Source: Hevea brasiliensis (lineage: Eukaryota; Streptophyta; Magnoliopsida; Malpighiales; Euphorbiaceae). From it: a stretch of 64,000 nt of DNA. The stretch lies in assembly GCF_030052815.1 (NCBI RefSeq), contig NC_079505.1, forward strand, positions 71,260,324 through 71,324,323, written 5' to 3'. The position numbers were made by a program, and so were the translations under genes. Under the pieces are notes generated by a model, which did not search any database, was not told where the DNA came from, and saw only the letters and a list, made by a program, of their open reading frames with translations. Of this stretch, positions 33,398-46,747 are shown piece by piece (positions within the stretch are counted from its first letter, which is position 1; every line of letters starts with the position of its first letter).

Positions 33398-33783
33398 GTC
33401 AGGAACGCACGAAAGAGAAAAGAAAAAGAGGAAGAGGGCCGGTCCGATTCGAACGGTCCAATCCGGTCCGGTTCGATTCGGTCGGTCTGATTCATGATAC
33501 AAAATTTTAAATTTTTACTCTGTCTTAGGATCGAAAATGAGACTCAAAAATTTCGAAAAAATTATAGAAAACTCAGAAAAATTCATAAAGCCCAAATATA
33601 TTTTTAATTTTACCACGTGGTCTTTAAATTAATTTTTAAAAATCATCAAAGTTTTATATTTTTAGAAAATCGAACCCGATTTTTAAAATCTGAAAAATTT
33701 CAAATAATATCCTAAAATTTAAACAAAATAAAATATTAATATATATCTATAAAATAATTAATTTAAAAATTATGGGTGTTACA
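31202..33783 (-). mobile_element. 5' LTR (family B) of the chromovirus, 2582 bp
   Basis: The plus-strand ends are TGTCACGATCC and GGTGTTACA. It is shorter than the 3' LTR mainly because of a deletion near 33275, where about 150 bp between a CACAAGAC and a GAGGGGTGG segment are missing. Its GA run spans about 33354-33393. The two LTRs differ by scattered substitutions, so the insertion is not recent. Confidence 0.93.
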
Positions 33784-34053
33784 GTACAATTGATCGAGAC
33801 TCAAAAATTTCGAAAAAAATTATAGAAAACTCAGAAAAATTCATAGAGCCCAAATATATTTTTAATTTTGTCACGTGGTCTTTAAATTAATTTTTAAAAA
33901 TCATCAAAGTTTTATATTTTTAGAAAATCGAACCCGATTTTTAAAATCCGAAAAATTTCAAATAATATCATAAAATTAAAACAAAATAAAATATTAATAT
34001 ATATCCATAAAATAATTAATTTAAAAATTATGGGTGTTACAGTACAATTGATC
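33539..34053. repeat. Tandem duplication of the LTR terminus plus its flank, 257/258 bp
   Basis: Copy 1 (33539-33795) and copy 2 (33796-34053) both run from GAGACTCAAAAATTTCG through the LTR end TGTTACA, the GTACA target duplication and ATTGATC. The unit includes host flank, so the duplication happened after the chromovirus inserted. The two copies differ by only a few substitutions and a 1-bp indel, so the duplication is fairly young. Confidence 0.93.
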
Positions 34054-35754
34054 AATTCAGTTTCTGGATGGTCCAAGCAAACATAACAATGCCATCAATA
34101 AAGAAATTGCTGCTACTATGAGCCCTTTGACCAATCTAACTGTGATGTAAACTTGTAAATAAATAAAAGATAAGGTTGGTATTTTATGGTTAGCCACTTT
34201 AACACTCAAGTTAGTGATTTGTTTGAGAATAGTTAAGTGAGTATAGTAAGTGTACCTGACTTGTAATGTTGCTCTGATATATATAGATTGATGCATAGTG
34301 ACCATTGTAAGTGGTTCCCAGTATCTCAATGTTAAATCGTGATACCAAGATTTTTAGTGAGTATATCTCGTATTAGGTGTTTGATCTTTCTTAATAAGTT
34401 ATTCAAACTATCTGGCAGCTTTAATAAGTTACTTGAGCTTTTTGGCTGAGCTTTAGAACAATGTGAACCGTTTAGCTATTGTTTGGTTACATTGATCGAG
34501 TTATCCCTTACTTTTGACTTTTTGACTAAGTCACTTAACTTTTTTATCGAATCAAGTGGGCTATTTGACTCTTTAATTGAGCCATTTAACTCGGTTTTCT
34601 AAGCAGGCTATGTCAAAAATGATGAGACCACGTGATTACCTCAAAAAAACAAAGCCCCGTGAATTTTGAAGCCCTTCATTTCTCTCATTATTAATGACAA
34701 GAAGTCTTATATTAAAAATAAATAAGGCAAGCCCCAGTGGGTACTAAAATCCTTTTAGGTTGCGCATTTATTAAAAATGAAAAAGAAGTTGCAAAAACAC
34801 AAGTCATGATAAGATTAATGAAGCAGTGCGGAAACCCTACTTGAATAAACACAAGCCAGGTGATTAGTCTACCCGACACAAATGCACTATGAGGTTCATA
34901 GATAATATGTTATAAAAACTCATTTCAGTCTATTAGCCGGTGGATTAGACAAGAGCTTACAAATGACATTACACAGGCTGAAAGGATGTAAATCCTTAAT
35001 TGACTTACGCTAACTAATCTTGAGAATCGAAATAACAAAAAAGTGCTTGAACATGGGAGGCATGACACCTGTATTTGGGAAATTCAAAATGGAATGCACA
35101 ACATTATTCCAATAATATTCCATGAAGAATAATAAAACAAAATAAACATACTTCAAGACCAAAAGCTTTCAATGGAAGTGAACATTTGTTTCACTGCTCT
35201 AAATATAACTATGTTTTTAAATCACATTTTAGATTCACTTTGAATTATAGAAAATTGACACTCCATCAATTGAAAAATTGAGAGTGTTTTCAAAGAAATA
35301 TTAAGAGTGTGTTTGGTAAAAGTTGAAAAAAAAATAAGAGTTAAATGTTACTGTTATAAGTTTTAACTTTTAAAGAGATTAATTATTAACCTAAGTCCTC
35401 AACGTTATCATTTAATCTCCCAATAAGACATAAATATTAATAAGATAAAAATTAACCTAATATCTTTAAATATCAAAATAATATTAGTGAGGAGTTAAAA
35501 ATTAAAAGGATAACAATTTACCCTTATTAATTTCATACAAACACCTCTAAGAACCAAGTTCCAATCCCTTACATTTTCATTTTATTAGTAATTAATTTCA
35601 ACTACTACATTTGGAAATTTTTATAAAAGAGTATGAAAAACTACTCTCATATAATCTGTGTTTAAAACTTGGTTTATATCAATTGATTGTTTACTTTTTA
35701 ACTAGCCACCTTTTTTGCCATAATTTGCAACCCTTGCCAATTACCCCCATTCAA

Positions 35755-35794
<40 letters not shown>

Positions 35795-35909
35795 TTATTT
35801 ATTTATATCACACAAATATAAAAGAGATATATGTTTAGGTTGACACACATGTGTAACTCGAACCCAATATTTCCTTCAAGAAGTTTTATTTAATAGTCAT
35901 CAATGCTTT
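34054..35909. other. AT-rich intergenic sequence
   Basis: No gene is supported. Loosely repeated phrases such as AAGTTACTTGAGCTTTTT and AGTCACTTAACTTTTT lie near 34390-34600. A (TA)n-(TTTA)n microsatellite is at 35760-35805. Confidence 0.6.
35760..35805. repeat. (TA)n(TTTA)n microsatellite
   Basis: A pure TA run is followed by TTTA units. Confidence 0.95.
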
Positions 35910-36397
35910 GGATAAATTTCAACAACTGTCATTGAATTTATATAGTTGTAACAGTACAGTCCTTTAACTTTAAAATGTAATATAAAGTCCCATAAACTTT
36001 TAAATTTTGCACAGTAAAATTCCTCTAACTTTCAATTACTGATTTTTTAGTTAGAAACTGATGTAAATAGCTTTCGTATGGCACTTAGTCAACATTTCTC
36101 TCTCCTCTCTTTTGCAAAGTGTAAAATTATTATCTTTGCGCATGAAAAATTATTTTGTCTATAGAGAAAAAAATAATTCAATTTGCACATGACTTGAGAG
36201 ATAAAAGAGAAATACTGATTAAGCTTCATGCTGAAACTGTCAAGGTCAGTGTCTAATTGAAAAACTGGTAATTGGAGGTTAGAGGGATTTTACTCTGTAA
36301 AATTTGAAAGTTGATGGAGTTTTATGTTACATTTTTAAGTTGAAGGATTGTAATGTTATAATTATATAAGTTCAGGAATAATTGTCAAAATTTATCC
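35910..36397. mobile_element. Foldback MITE with arms of about 150 bp
   Basis: The left arm starts GGATAAATTTCAACAACTGTC. The right arm read inverted starts GGATAAATTTTGACAATTATT. The two stay alignable through the segments AAAATGTAATATAAA/AAAATGTAACATAAA and TCCCTCTAAC/TTCCTCTAAC for about 150 bp. The middle is unique, and no ORF is present. The superfamily is uncertain; long arms suit MULE-like foldback elements. Confidence 0.75.
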
Positions 36398-37450
36398 ATG
36401 TTTTTTTTAGATAATTCCCTTACATTGATTCTTTGTTCACATAGCTTCAAAGCTAAATAGTCGCCTCCACCTATCATTACCTTGGCGCACCATCGAAGTA
36501 TTCATCAACACTGGGCATTGGTCTGAATTGATCTGATGGAGATGATGAACAAAAAACAATGGAGAAAAATCATACCCCCCTTCTTATCAGTTAAAAACGT
36601 GTCCAATAATTCATACTCATTCTCTAAACATTCATTTTGCCATGAAACATTATCTCATCTAATCATCTATTAACATTAGCAAAAACATACCATACATAAA
36701 AAAAAAATTCTACATGCTTACAATTTTTGAATTATGAAAGTATTCATCAAGAAAATCTCATTTGATAGAAACTTATGTACAGCCTATTTGGCATTTAGTG
36801 TAAAAGGTTGAAACTGTTTTTCTTAATAAAAGTATAATTTTAAATGATATTGAAAAAAATAATTTGAAAAAAATAATTTTATTATTTTAGTGTTATTATG
36901 AGATCAAATTTAAATTTTAATTATTTTTTAATATTTTTAATTAATATATTTAAAAAAATAATTTTTTTAACAATAATTTTAACGATAATATAAAATAAAT
37001 TTGTAATTTGATAAAGCAATGAAATTATCCAATGATTAAATTTCGTATGTTCCAATTTAAAAATTTGTTAATTTATAGTTCAGGTCAGTACTGCTCAGCA
37101 AACACTGCTAAATTAATTTCATATAGGGAAAGAAAATCTATATTTTATAGCATGACCTTTGGCATAAACATCAACATTCCTCTCATAATTATGGAATGCA
37201 ACCTCCTCCACATTTCCGTTCTGCGAGCTCCATAATTGATCTCTTAATTAAGTGATTAGCAGCAAATTACAAAGCAGGAAAAAGCTGATTAGAGGCACAT
37301 TAATGCACGCTTTTCCAAGCAAGTGGACAACAATGCTCCAAGTCTAGAGGATGGCATCAAGTCCAGATTAATTAAAATAAATAAATAAATAAAATAATAA
37401 AAATATTAATTAAATGCGTATCCATATATCGAAACCTATATTTCCCTCAA
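36398..37450. other. Upstream intergenic sequence of the SAPS gene
   Basis: AT-rich with no gene visible. The segment near 36780-37020 is very A/T-rich with short alternating runs. Confidence 0.55.
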
Positions 37451-37820
37451 AGTATATATACATATATATTAAATAAAAAATCTTCGCGACATAGTTCGCA
37501 TTCTCTCTCTCCCGCGATTACATTACAGGTGCTTTTGGTTCCCCTCCCTCTCTCTTTCTCTCTCTGCCTCTTCCTCTGTCGCTGTGTCTCTCTCGCAAAC
37601 CCTTTCGATTCGATCCAATCCGAGAAGTCTATCTAAATCTTTCCTTAATTGGCGGAAATCTAGGGTTTTTTGTTTTTTTATTTTTGTTTCCTTTTATTGT
37701 CTTGTGTTGGCGAATTGTTGATTGGTGATTGTTGTTGTTGGGGCGTCAGGGTTTGTGGGCGCTTGCAGATCTGAGTAAGGTTTCGTGTTAAGTGGGCGTT
37801 TTCTTCGGTAAATTTTAACG
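37451..37820 (+). promoter_or_regulatory. Core promoter and 5' UTR of the SAPS gene
   Basis: TATATATA-containing sequence at about 37451-37470 precedes a CT-rich leader (CTCTCTCTCT near 37501-37570) typical of plant 5' UTRs. A CTAGGGTTT telo-box-like word lies near 37660. Start-site position is inferred. A 5' UTR intron between about 37640 and 37765 is possible but not shown. Confidence 0.5.
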
Positions 37821-40800
37821 ATGTTTTGGCGTATGGCAGGGCTCTCCACGGCGTCGCCGGTGAGTGCTTTTTTTGTCATTTCTCGATTCGTTGGTTCTTT
37901 TCTTCTTGATTCGTATTCACGTGTTAATGAATGCATCTGCTTGTTAGCTTAGTTTCTTTGTTCCCCTATTGTCTGAATTTTTTTCTTCTTGGTTGCTGGG
38001 AAAGTGTGGGAAAATAGAAGGAAATGGACATTTTGAATTTCCGTTGTTTCTAGTGTTTCGGACCCACCATAGACTGAAACTTTTGTCTGTTTCATCAGTA
38101 TAACGTATAGTGCTAGTTATAAGATTTCGAATTTCCCTTTTCTTTTAGGGAAAAGCGTTGGGTGGGAAGGAAGACATTTCTCCTAATTTTCTGATGGGCG
38201 TGTTTTATTGCTTAATAGTATATTTTGACTTATTTTTTGAGGCAAACTGATATTTTGTTTTACTGGATTTGTTAAAATGAAGAATTCGCTACTTTAGAGA
38301 GATCACCATGTGCAATGTTGCCCAACTCATCCATGTTTAGCCCTGAACAGCCGATGTAACAATGGCAGTGAAAAAATGCCAAATGAACTTGAAATTCCTT
38401 TTTATCTATATATATATATATATATATATATATGCTTTGGAAGTTTTGGGAAGAGAACTGTGTTTGTAGAAAATGTTGATGCTGTTAGAAGAATAGTTGT
38501 CAATATGCATGACTTTTGCTGATAGAATTACACTGTTTAAACCCTTTATTGGTTTGAGAGATGCTTCCTTGAATTTCTATGGGTTTCCAACTTTGGAATT
38601 TAATAACATGATACATAGGGTACTTGTGTCATCATGACCTTGAAGGCATTTAATAATCAGAATCCTGGAGATTTTACTTTCTTAAAATCTTCATTTCTTA
38701 GCTATGTGTGCTTCTGTACTGTGGATTGCAAAATCGGCATACCAAAAAGTTAACCTGTGTTATTCTCTCTGATCACATTGTATGAGATGAGATCTCTTTT
38801 GGAAGTCACTGTCATTTCTAATTGATCTGCTTATCATAATATCCATCTCGTAGTTGTTTGGAATTGATTAACACTTTTGGGTGAATATTCATGTCGAACA
38901 TGAGTACAATTGATTATTTTTTGTAATTTTCCATATCTTTGGCGGGATCATGCTTGTGTACCAAAGGTAAAGTGAATATATAGAGCTTAATCTTTAATAT
39001 ACACACATAAAAGTTAGGACATGGACATGTCTCTGACTTACTGAGTGTGCCCACTGTGTTCTACTTTCAACATCTCTCTCTGTGCTTTATGTTATTCAAT
39101 TTATCTCTTAGGAGTGATGAACTAATCAGCCTTCCTGATGGCAACTCTATAAATTTTTGTAATTTAGTGTCCTATTTGTTACCCTGAATGCTTGAACCCC
39201 CTTCTTGATCCTCCTCTCGACTGTGGCAAAGTTTGGATCCTCTTGTTTACCATTATGAAATTTTGGGTGGCTTTTGTAATTTTATTTGATGGTTGCCTAA
39301 TCTGGAGAAATAACCATTTTATGTTTGGATGTGTTGTATAAGTGCAAATGGTGACTTTTTTTTAAGCTATTTGTTGGATAATTTTATGAAAATTTCAGGT
39401 GGAGGCAATTTTGGATAAGGACAACTTTACGCTGGAGGAGCTTCTTGATGAGGACGAAATTATTCAAGAATGCAAAGCTCTGAATGGGCGTCTTATCAAT
39501 TTGTAATACTTTTTTAATGGCTAATTGCTCTGTGCTTTTCTTTGCTTTTTCTGTCATTGTTCTGTTTAAGGCTTAAGCATTTTCTTAACTGATGAGATCT
39601 TGTAAATATTGCTTCTTTGTTTATTTATTCATTGGAATTAATTTAGCCATATCAATGGGAATATCTTTAAGAATATTCTTAAATTTATTTTATTCATATA
39701 CAAAATTGTTATGGGAGCTGATAAATACGTTTTGGTTTCAATGATCATGTTGAAATAGGGGATTTCAGAGGCTCTTCTTTTAATAGGTATTGCATCTTAT
39801 TATAGTTGATGACGCACATTAGCTCATTCAATTTAAAAGACTCAGTGAAAAAAGTTCAAAAAACTAGAGACCTTGAAAATTTTTCTGCAGAAGAAAAGGA
39901 TGATTAAGACCTATGGAATTCATATATTATTCAATATCCTTTAAATAGCTGCATAACCAAAACTGAAAGGTGAATTGCACTATTTTATCTATGATCTTCT
40001 TCAAAGCTCCTGTTTTTTTAGATCCTTATCAGTGATAATTGACAAGTTTGATCTCCTTGATATGGGCTCAAATCAAAAGATTTACAGGTTTCATTAGGCG
40101 AATCATGAGGATTTTTTTTGGGTTCTATATAGTATCTTGTCAAAAAGCTTTTGCATCCGTTCAGACTGCTTTATTATAATATGTTTTCTCTTTTTGGGTT
40201 TAAAAGAATCAAGGAAGAATTCAATCTGGATTACATGGAGTACTTCCTTCAATAGTTCTTTGCATATTTCTTTTCCTTGTTTTTGCTCCTTTTTTTTTTG
40301 TGATTTCTGTTTGTAATATTGTTTTTTACATGGTTTTCTTTGTGGGACAACTCTCCTCAAAAGGTTTCTATATCAGATACGGAACAACATTTTGTCTGCA
40401 GAGTTTTTGCATTTGCAAGTCTTTAACCATTAGTGTTAGATAGTGAAGTATACACATGAGAGAGGTCTTTAAAATATGTTTAATAATTTTGTTGTGTAAT
40501 CTTTTGGCGTGATTGCCAACATATACATCTATCAGCAAGTAACAGTTTATTTGAATATATAGTCTGGAATTCTTGAGCTTACATTCTAATATTCTTTTGC
40601 GTATCCCTTTGAAATTGAATCATAAATTCCTTATGCAAGTTCAGTTCATTTAGATTTTTGAATTGTGTCATTTGTATGTTGTCTGCAGCTTGCGAGAAAG
40701 GACTCAGGTTGAGCAATTGATTCGCTTTATTGTGGAAGAAGCTTCCGAGGATGCTGAAAAGAGGCGATCGTTCAAGTGGGTTTCTATGGATAGCCATGTT

Positions 40801-43800
40801 AACATTGCTGGCAATTGTTACTATTTATCTTGATGGTCCTTCCCCCACCTATTGGATGGTGGTGTCATTAGGATGGATTGTGGTTGATATTGCTGTTTCA
40901 TTTTGTGCTTAGGTTTCCTTTCATTGCATGTGAGATTTTTACTTGTGAGGTTGATATTATACTCAAAACGCTTGTGGAGGATGAGGAGGTATGGAGGATC
41001 TCCCTCAATACAGCTGCATTACCTTTGTAAAACTTTTGACTGACATTTTTCCCTCATTGTGTGTCTACAGTTAATGAATTTGTTGTTTTCCTTTCTGGAA
41101 CCAAAACACTCCCATAGCACACTGTTGGCTGGGTACTTTAGCAAGGTATCTCCTGATGAACTTTTGAAAGTTACAATATAAAAAATACAAAGAGGAGTAA
41201 CTTTTAAGCATTATATATGGGTTTTTTTCTTTATTTTGTGAAGAGGAACTATAGCTATCACTTCATCAGGTTTTTATGTCCCCAAATTTTTTGTTGCTAG
41301 GTTGTCGTATGTCTATTGTTGCGGAAGACAGTTTCTTTTATGCACTATATTAAGGTAACCCTTCCTCACGTAAGGAAAATTCTTAATTATTAGATGATCC
41401 TATATACGTGATGCCTATTATTGTCAGTTTAATGATTATTATGGAAAGTGAAACAACTGAAAATTGAAAAGATAATTCCATGGTTTTTAAGTTTGTAATT
41501 GCATTCAAGTTTTTTAATATTGATATTGATGTGTATATCAAAGATAAAATCAAAATATAGAATATAAATTACAAGAAGACTTGAGATTTGCATATAGTGA
41601 TGGTTGGAAACACTATATATCGCATGATATTAATGATATCACACAATTGAAGACCATGATTGCAACTTCTAGAAGCTGGCTCTATGATGTAGGCATTCTT
41701 AAAAGGAATTTTTATTTTGTACTTTGAGCTAGTGAGGAAGGCTCTTACTTGTCTTCTTCACTTATTTATGTGTTTTTGGTGTGTATGCTCTCTCCTTTAA
41801 ATGTATTGTAATTGAGGCTAGAATGAGTGGCAAATTAAAACTAATAGCATGATTTTAAATCGTGGTCGCGGCGGTGTTCGTTGTCAGTTGCGAGTAACGG
41901 AAACGGGCCTGTAAGGTAATGGTAATGGCCTATTGCTATGCAAAATTTTTTGAAAATTTTGCGAAGTTCATGAAATGAATAAATATTTAAAAATATAATT
42001 AAAACTAAGATATACAACTAAATAATAAGTACAAATATATCAAATAAAGACATTAGATTCACCATTTTTATACATCATTAGCATTAATCAATTTAAAACT
42101 AAAATAACTAAGAAGATAGTAAATAATTAACCCTATTGCTGCCAAAATGAGCGTCTAGGAGATTCTTGATTAAATAATTAACCCCTAGTGCCACCAAAAT
42201 GAGCATCTAAGAGATTCTTGATTATCTTGACTTTGATCCTAGGACATCATTAGCTTAGGTTCTAAACTTACTATGTAATTAGGTTATTTAACTTAGTATG
42301 TAATTAGATTGTAAACTTGCTATTTAATTTAGAAAATCAATTTCATCTTTTAATATTTAATTTCATGATTATTTGTTTTTAAATTAAATTTTTTCTTGCC
42401 AAAGCCTAAATTTATACTTAGCAAATATTATTAAAGCTCAAAATTTTCTTTGATATTTATTTTCTAATTATTTATGTATTTACCTAAAAATAATTCAAAA
42501 ATAGCTAAAAATTAGGGGAAAACAAAAAACAATAACACACCGTTTAGTATACTTTACTTCAAAACTACCTTGTCTATTTAATAATCCATGCTCTTGAGTT
42601 CAAAAATTTGTAGAAAAATGAAAGATTCACTCGAGATGGTTGTGGAGAAAATTGAAAGAAGGTCGAGAGAAATGGCTTAGTTTCTTAGAGATAATGAAAA
42701 GGTGCTAAAATGAATGAGTCAAGATAGTTTTTTGTCCAAAAAAAGGTCCCCTCTACTACATTTCTACATTTCACATGAAAGAGGTAAGAAAAAAAATCAA
42801 GAATTCTTAGCTGGAAAAGCAACAGCCGTTACGACCATTACATAACGGTCGATAATGGCCGTTACCTTTAATTAACGGCCGTAATGGCCTATACAGTTAC
42901 AAATTTAAAAATCCGTTAAATAACTGTGGTAAAGGTAAAGGTAAGCCAAAAAACCTTTAAATAACAGGCGTTATTTAAAACTATGGCTAATAGTTTCTTT
43001 CTTTCATCTTTCATTTGGATGCTTGGAATCCAGTTCGCCAATGATGGGAAATCAGGACCATTTATAGCTCCTATGTTATGTTTTTTAATCAAAATTATTA
43101 CTTTTTTCTTTATGATGCGGGTGAAATAAGTGAAGAATTTTTGGTATAATGGGAGAAACAACAAAGAAAAAAATAAAGAAAGAAAACTGGATTGAAAGCA
43201 GGGAAAAACAGAGCATGCATGTGGACTTCTGTTCTAGTAGAACAGCCACTTTTTTTTTTTAATTAATTTTCAAACTCCAGCAGTCTTAAATCACATGAGA
43301 CAGTCTGTTTTGACTTCCAAGCAGCCGCAGGAATTGATTTTATTTATTTTAGGGATTCTTCTCATAGTTATTAGAGGCGCGTATTAGGCTCAAGGCTCAC
43401 TAGGCTCCAACTCTAGCACCTCTATAGGAGACAGGCAGGTGACATTTACCAGGCCCCAGCCTTATATGCCTAGGCGTGTACCTTGCTCCAGTGCAAGGCT
43501 CTAGAAAGGCGCGCCTTTTTTATTTTCACCTTCAGCAGACACTTCCATTGACAAAAAGAATTACCACTCAACTCGAAATTTGTTGATCTCCTAGAATTTG
43601 ATATTGACGCACTAGGAAATTTTTGAAGTTAGTATCATTGGTGATAACTAGTTGCCAAAATCTTATCAAACCACCATACCTAGATCACAAACCTCTCATA
43701 TTTCCATTTTCAACACTGCCACTCTCTTATTATTTTTTTCAAAAAAATTATTGCATCTATACATATTTCAAGATTTATGCCAAAAGTAAAAAGAAAAACA

Positions 43801-44813
43801 TCATCCATTAATTTGAGAACTAAATAATACTACTTTAGTTCTTAAAGATGAGGAAGATGATGAAGATATTGATTTTGAATATGAGTTTCAAGTTCAAGAT
43901 GATGAAGGTGTAGAAGAGGATGGAAAAGATTATGACGCTACTTTTGATGAAGATTGAAGAGTAATTATTTTACAATTTCTTGAGTTTGGTTTTGAGACAT
44001 TAAAAGACTATTCAAGTTTTAACATATTAGTACTTGAATGCTTATTAGTTATTATTATTTTTAGTTTTATGTTATTTGAAGTTTGATGGAATACATTTAT
44101 TTAACTTTTATGAATTTTTCTTTTTTGCACCTCACCTCACTAAAGCGCACGCATGTGCCTTGTGTCTTACACCTAGGCTCTAGGACCCCTTGGCACCTTA
44201 GTGTGCCTTGAGCCTTTAATTCTTCTACTTTATTTAGGAATTACTTTTATTTAGGACTACTGTTTCTCCTATTTTATCTAGGATTTCAGCAGTATTTAGG
44301 TTTAGTTTAATTTCCTAATTAGTAGGGCTATTTTCCTAGTAGGTTTGGGAATCTAAAAACTACAGCCGTGTAATTCAAATCAGATTGTTATTAATAAAAA
44401 AAAAAAAACAGTGCAGAATATTTTTTTTAACTCTCTCTCTTGGCATGTAAGTGAGCGTATTTCCCTTAGCTATGCTGTGTCACATTAATATAGTAAAAAA
44501 AAAATTTACTTTCCTTGTGCCGTTGATATTAATTATAATTGAAAATTTTGTGCAAATGAAATTGTTGCTTTTGGAAATTTGCAACGTTCATTGTATGGTA
44601 TGATGATTTCAAATGATTGGAACTATATGTGTCTGATCCAGTATATTAAGTTGAAAATATGTTTTTGTTTAACAAGTCTAACCAATTGCATCGTTATATT
44701 ATGATTTTGGGATATTATGACTTCGGAATAACTAGGTTTCATTTTTATGGAATTATAAATTGGTGATAATGGATAGTGGCCCTTGGTTCCAATGGGTATA
44801 GGGCATTTTGACA

Positions 44814-44864
<51 letters not shown>

Positions 44865-46703
44865 TTGAAATTTGAAATTATGCTTTATTTCTCTTAAGCT
44901 TCTAGGATAATATATCCCCTATTTTCTATTAAATTTGGGTTGTGGTTTCAAAAGCCATTTTGTTGAATTGGTGTGAACTAAAAGAGCTTGGAAGTTTTAG
45001 GAATGTGAGACCACTTTTTGTTGATGAAGGGAAGTTATGCTATATCTTGAAGTTGTACTGTGCCACTTGGTTTTAATAATGACCTTTTCAAATGATGCAT
45101 TGATGATACTAACTTCATGTCCTTTTTAAGTTAATTTGCAGTTATAATCTACTTTTTCTGCTTTCAGCTCTGTATGCTTTTGATGGTGTTAATAATTTGT
45201 TTAATGGCAGTGTGTTGTATCGAAGGTTTAACCTTGTTGATGTTTTTTTAGCTGATGTGCTGTCTTTGTGCTGCCTTCCAGGCTCATCAGCAAATTCTTC
45301 AGCAGCTGGTTGACTTGATTGGCATTACATCTCTCATGGAGGTTTATACTTGTTTTTACTTTTGATAGTCAAAATTCTTCCATGGGTGTTTTGTTTCGGC
45401 TACTCTGTATTACATCTGCATTTGTTGTATATGATGTGCTCCTTTGTTTTCTATTTCTTTATTTGCATGTAACTCACATTGTGTGCGTGCTTGCGTGTGT
45501 GTATAATTTTTGGTTCGTAACCCCCTTTTGCTCGATCACGATTAAAATAAAAATTGTCTCCTCTGAGGTTACAACGGTGCATGGAACTTTTAATCACCTT
45601 CTCCTAGCGAATAACAAAAATACATGAGCTATTTTAAGGTTCATCTTGGCATGATAATACTTGTCCAGCAAGAGAAGTTTTTTCACTAACTCAGTTCCAT
45701 ATTGTACAGGTATTAATACGTCTGATTGGTGCTGATGAACATATGTATAACAACTATACGGATGCAGTGCAGTGGATGGAAGAAACAAATGTGCTGGAGA
45801 TGATTGTGGACAAGTTCAGCTCTTCTGTAAGTTGCTGTACACAATGATTCTCCCTTTTATTTAGGTTGTTGGATATAGGTTTATTGGTGTCTAAACAAAT
45901 GTTTTTGGAATTGGATTTTGAAGGATTCCCCAGAGGTGCATGCCAATGCAGCTGAAACACTTTGTGCTATAACGCGATTTGCTCCCCCTGGTCTTGCTGC
46001 TAAAATCTCCAGCCCAAAGTACCATTTGCCTCTTAATTTTGTGTGGCATAAACTTTCCACTTCTGTTTCTTTTGTAATCTGATTGTCGGTATTTGTTTGT
46101 GCACCTCCCTGCAGTTTCATTGGCAGATTGTTTCGTCATGCTTTGGAAGAATCACGCCCAAAGTCTGTGCTTGTTAACTCATTGTCTATATGCATATCCT
46201 TGTTAGACCCTAAAAGGCTAACCTTGGGCACATATCATACATATAACCGCCAACTTAATCATGAGTCTGCAGTAACTGTGAGTCCTGAGACGGTAGAAGG
46301 GATGCTGGAGAGCTTAGGTAAGGTTCTCTTTTGTTGCTGTTGGTTAGCACACTTGATGCTAGATCCAAACTGCTACTCCTCTACCTATTTTGGTTTGTAA
46401 GAAAAAAAAAAAAAAAAAAAAAAGAGGAGGCTGCAAACATCATGAAAATACCCAAATTTGTGAGGTAAATTTCTCAATTCCTATCATCTCTATGACTTGA
46501 AATTCTATAAGGAATGCCAAAGAGGCAAGCAGAATTTACTGTGATTGTCACAAGTTTATAGAGTTAGAGAATTCTGGGCAAATCGTGATAATCTACAAGC
46601 GCATGCATGCGTGCAACCAAACACATCGAAGGAAGAGTGGGATCTGAATATTATAATGGGTTTTACAGTTTTTAGAAGCTTCTTTTGCCTCTCTGAAACT
46701 CTG

Positions 46704-46747
<44 letters not shown>

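Larger units (their letters stand above)
19870..33788 (-). mobile_element. Complete, decayed Ty3/gypsy chromovirus (Tekay-like) with a nested solo LTR
   Basis: The element spans 19875-33783 on the minus strand with GTACA target duplications at 19870-19874 and 33784-33788. Order in its own direction: 5' LTR (33783-31202), tRNA-Met primer site (31197-31186), gag (about 30985-26290, split by the LTR at 27207-30749), protease, RT, RNase H, integrase with zinc region, chromodomain end (about 22690), polypurine tract, and 3' LTR (22613-19875). The chromodomain after the integrase and LTRs of about 2.6-2.7 kb fit the Tekay/Del branch; the branch is inferred. Gag and pol have many stops and at least one frame change between protease and RT, so it is not autonomous. 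Confidence 0.92.

Noticed and set aside
40730..40912. 60-aa ORF with a hydrophobic stretch ([20 protein letters not shown])
   Set aside because: It overlaps SAPS exon 3 in another frame and runs through intron 3; the SAPS frame and splice sites explain this region.
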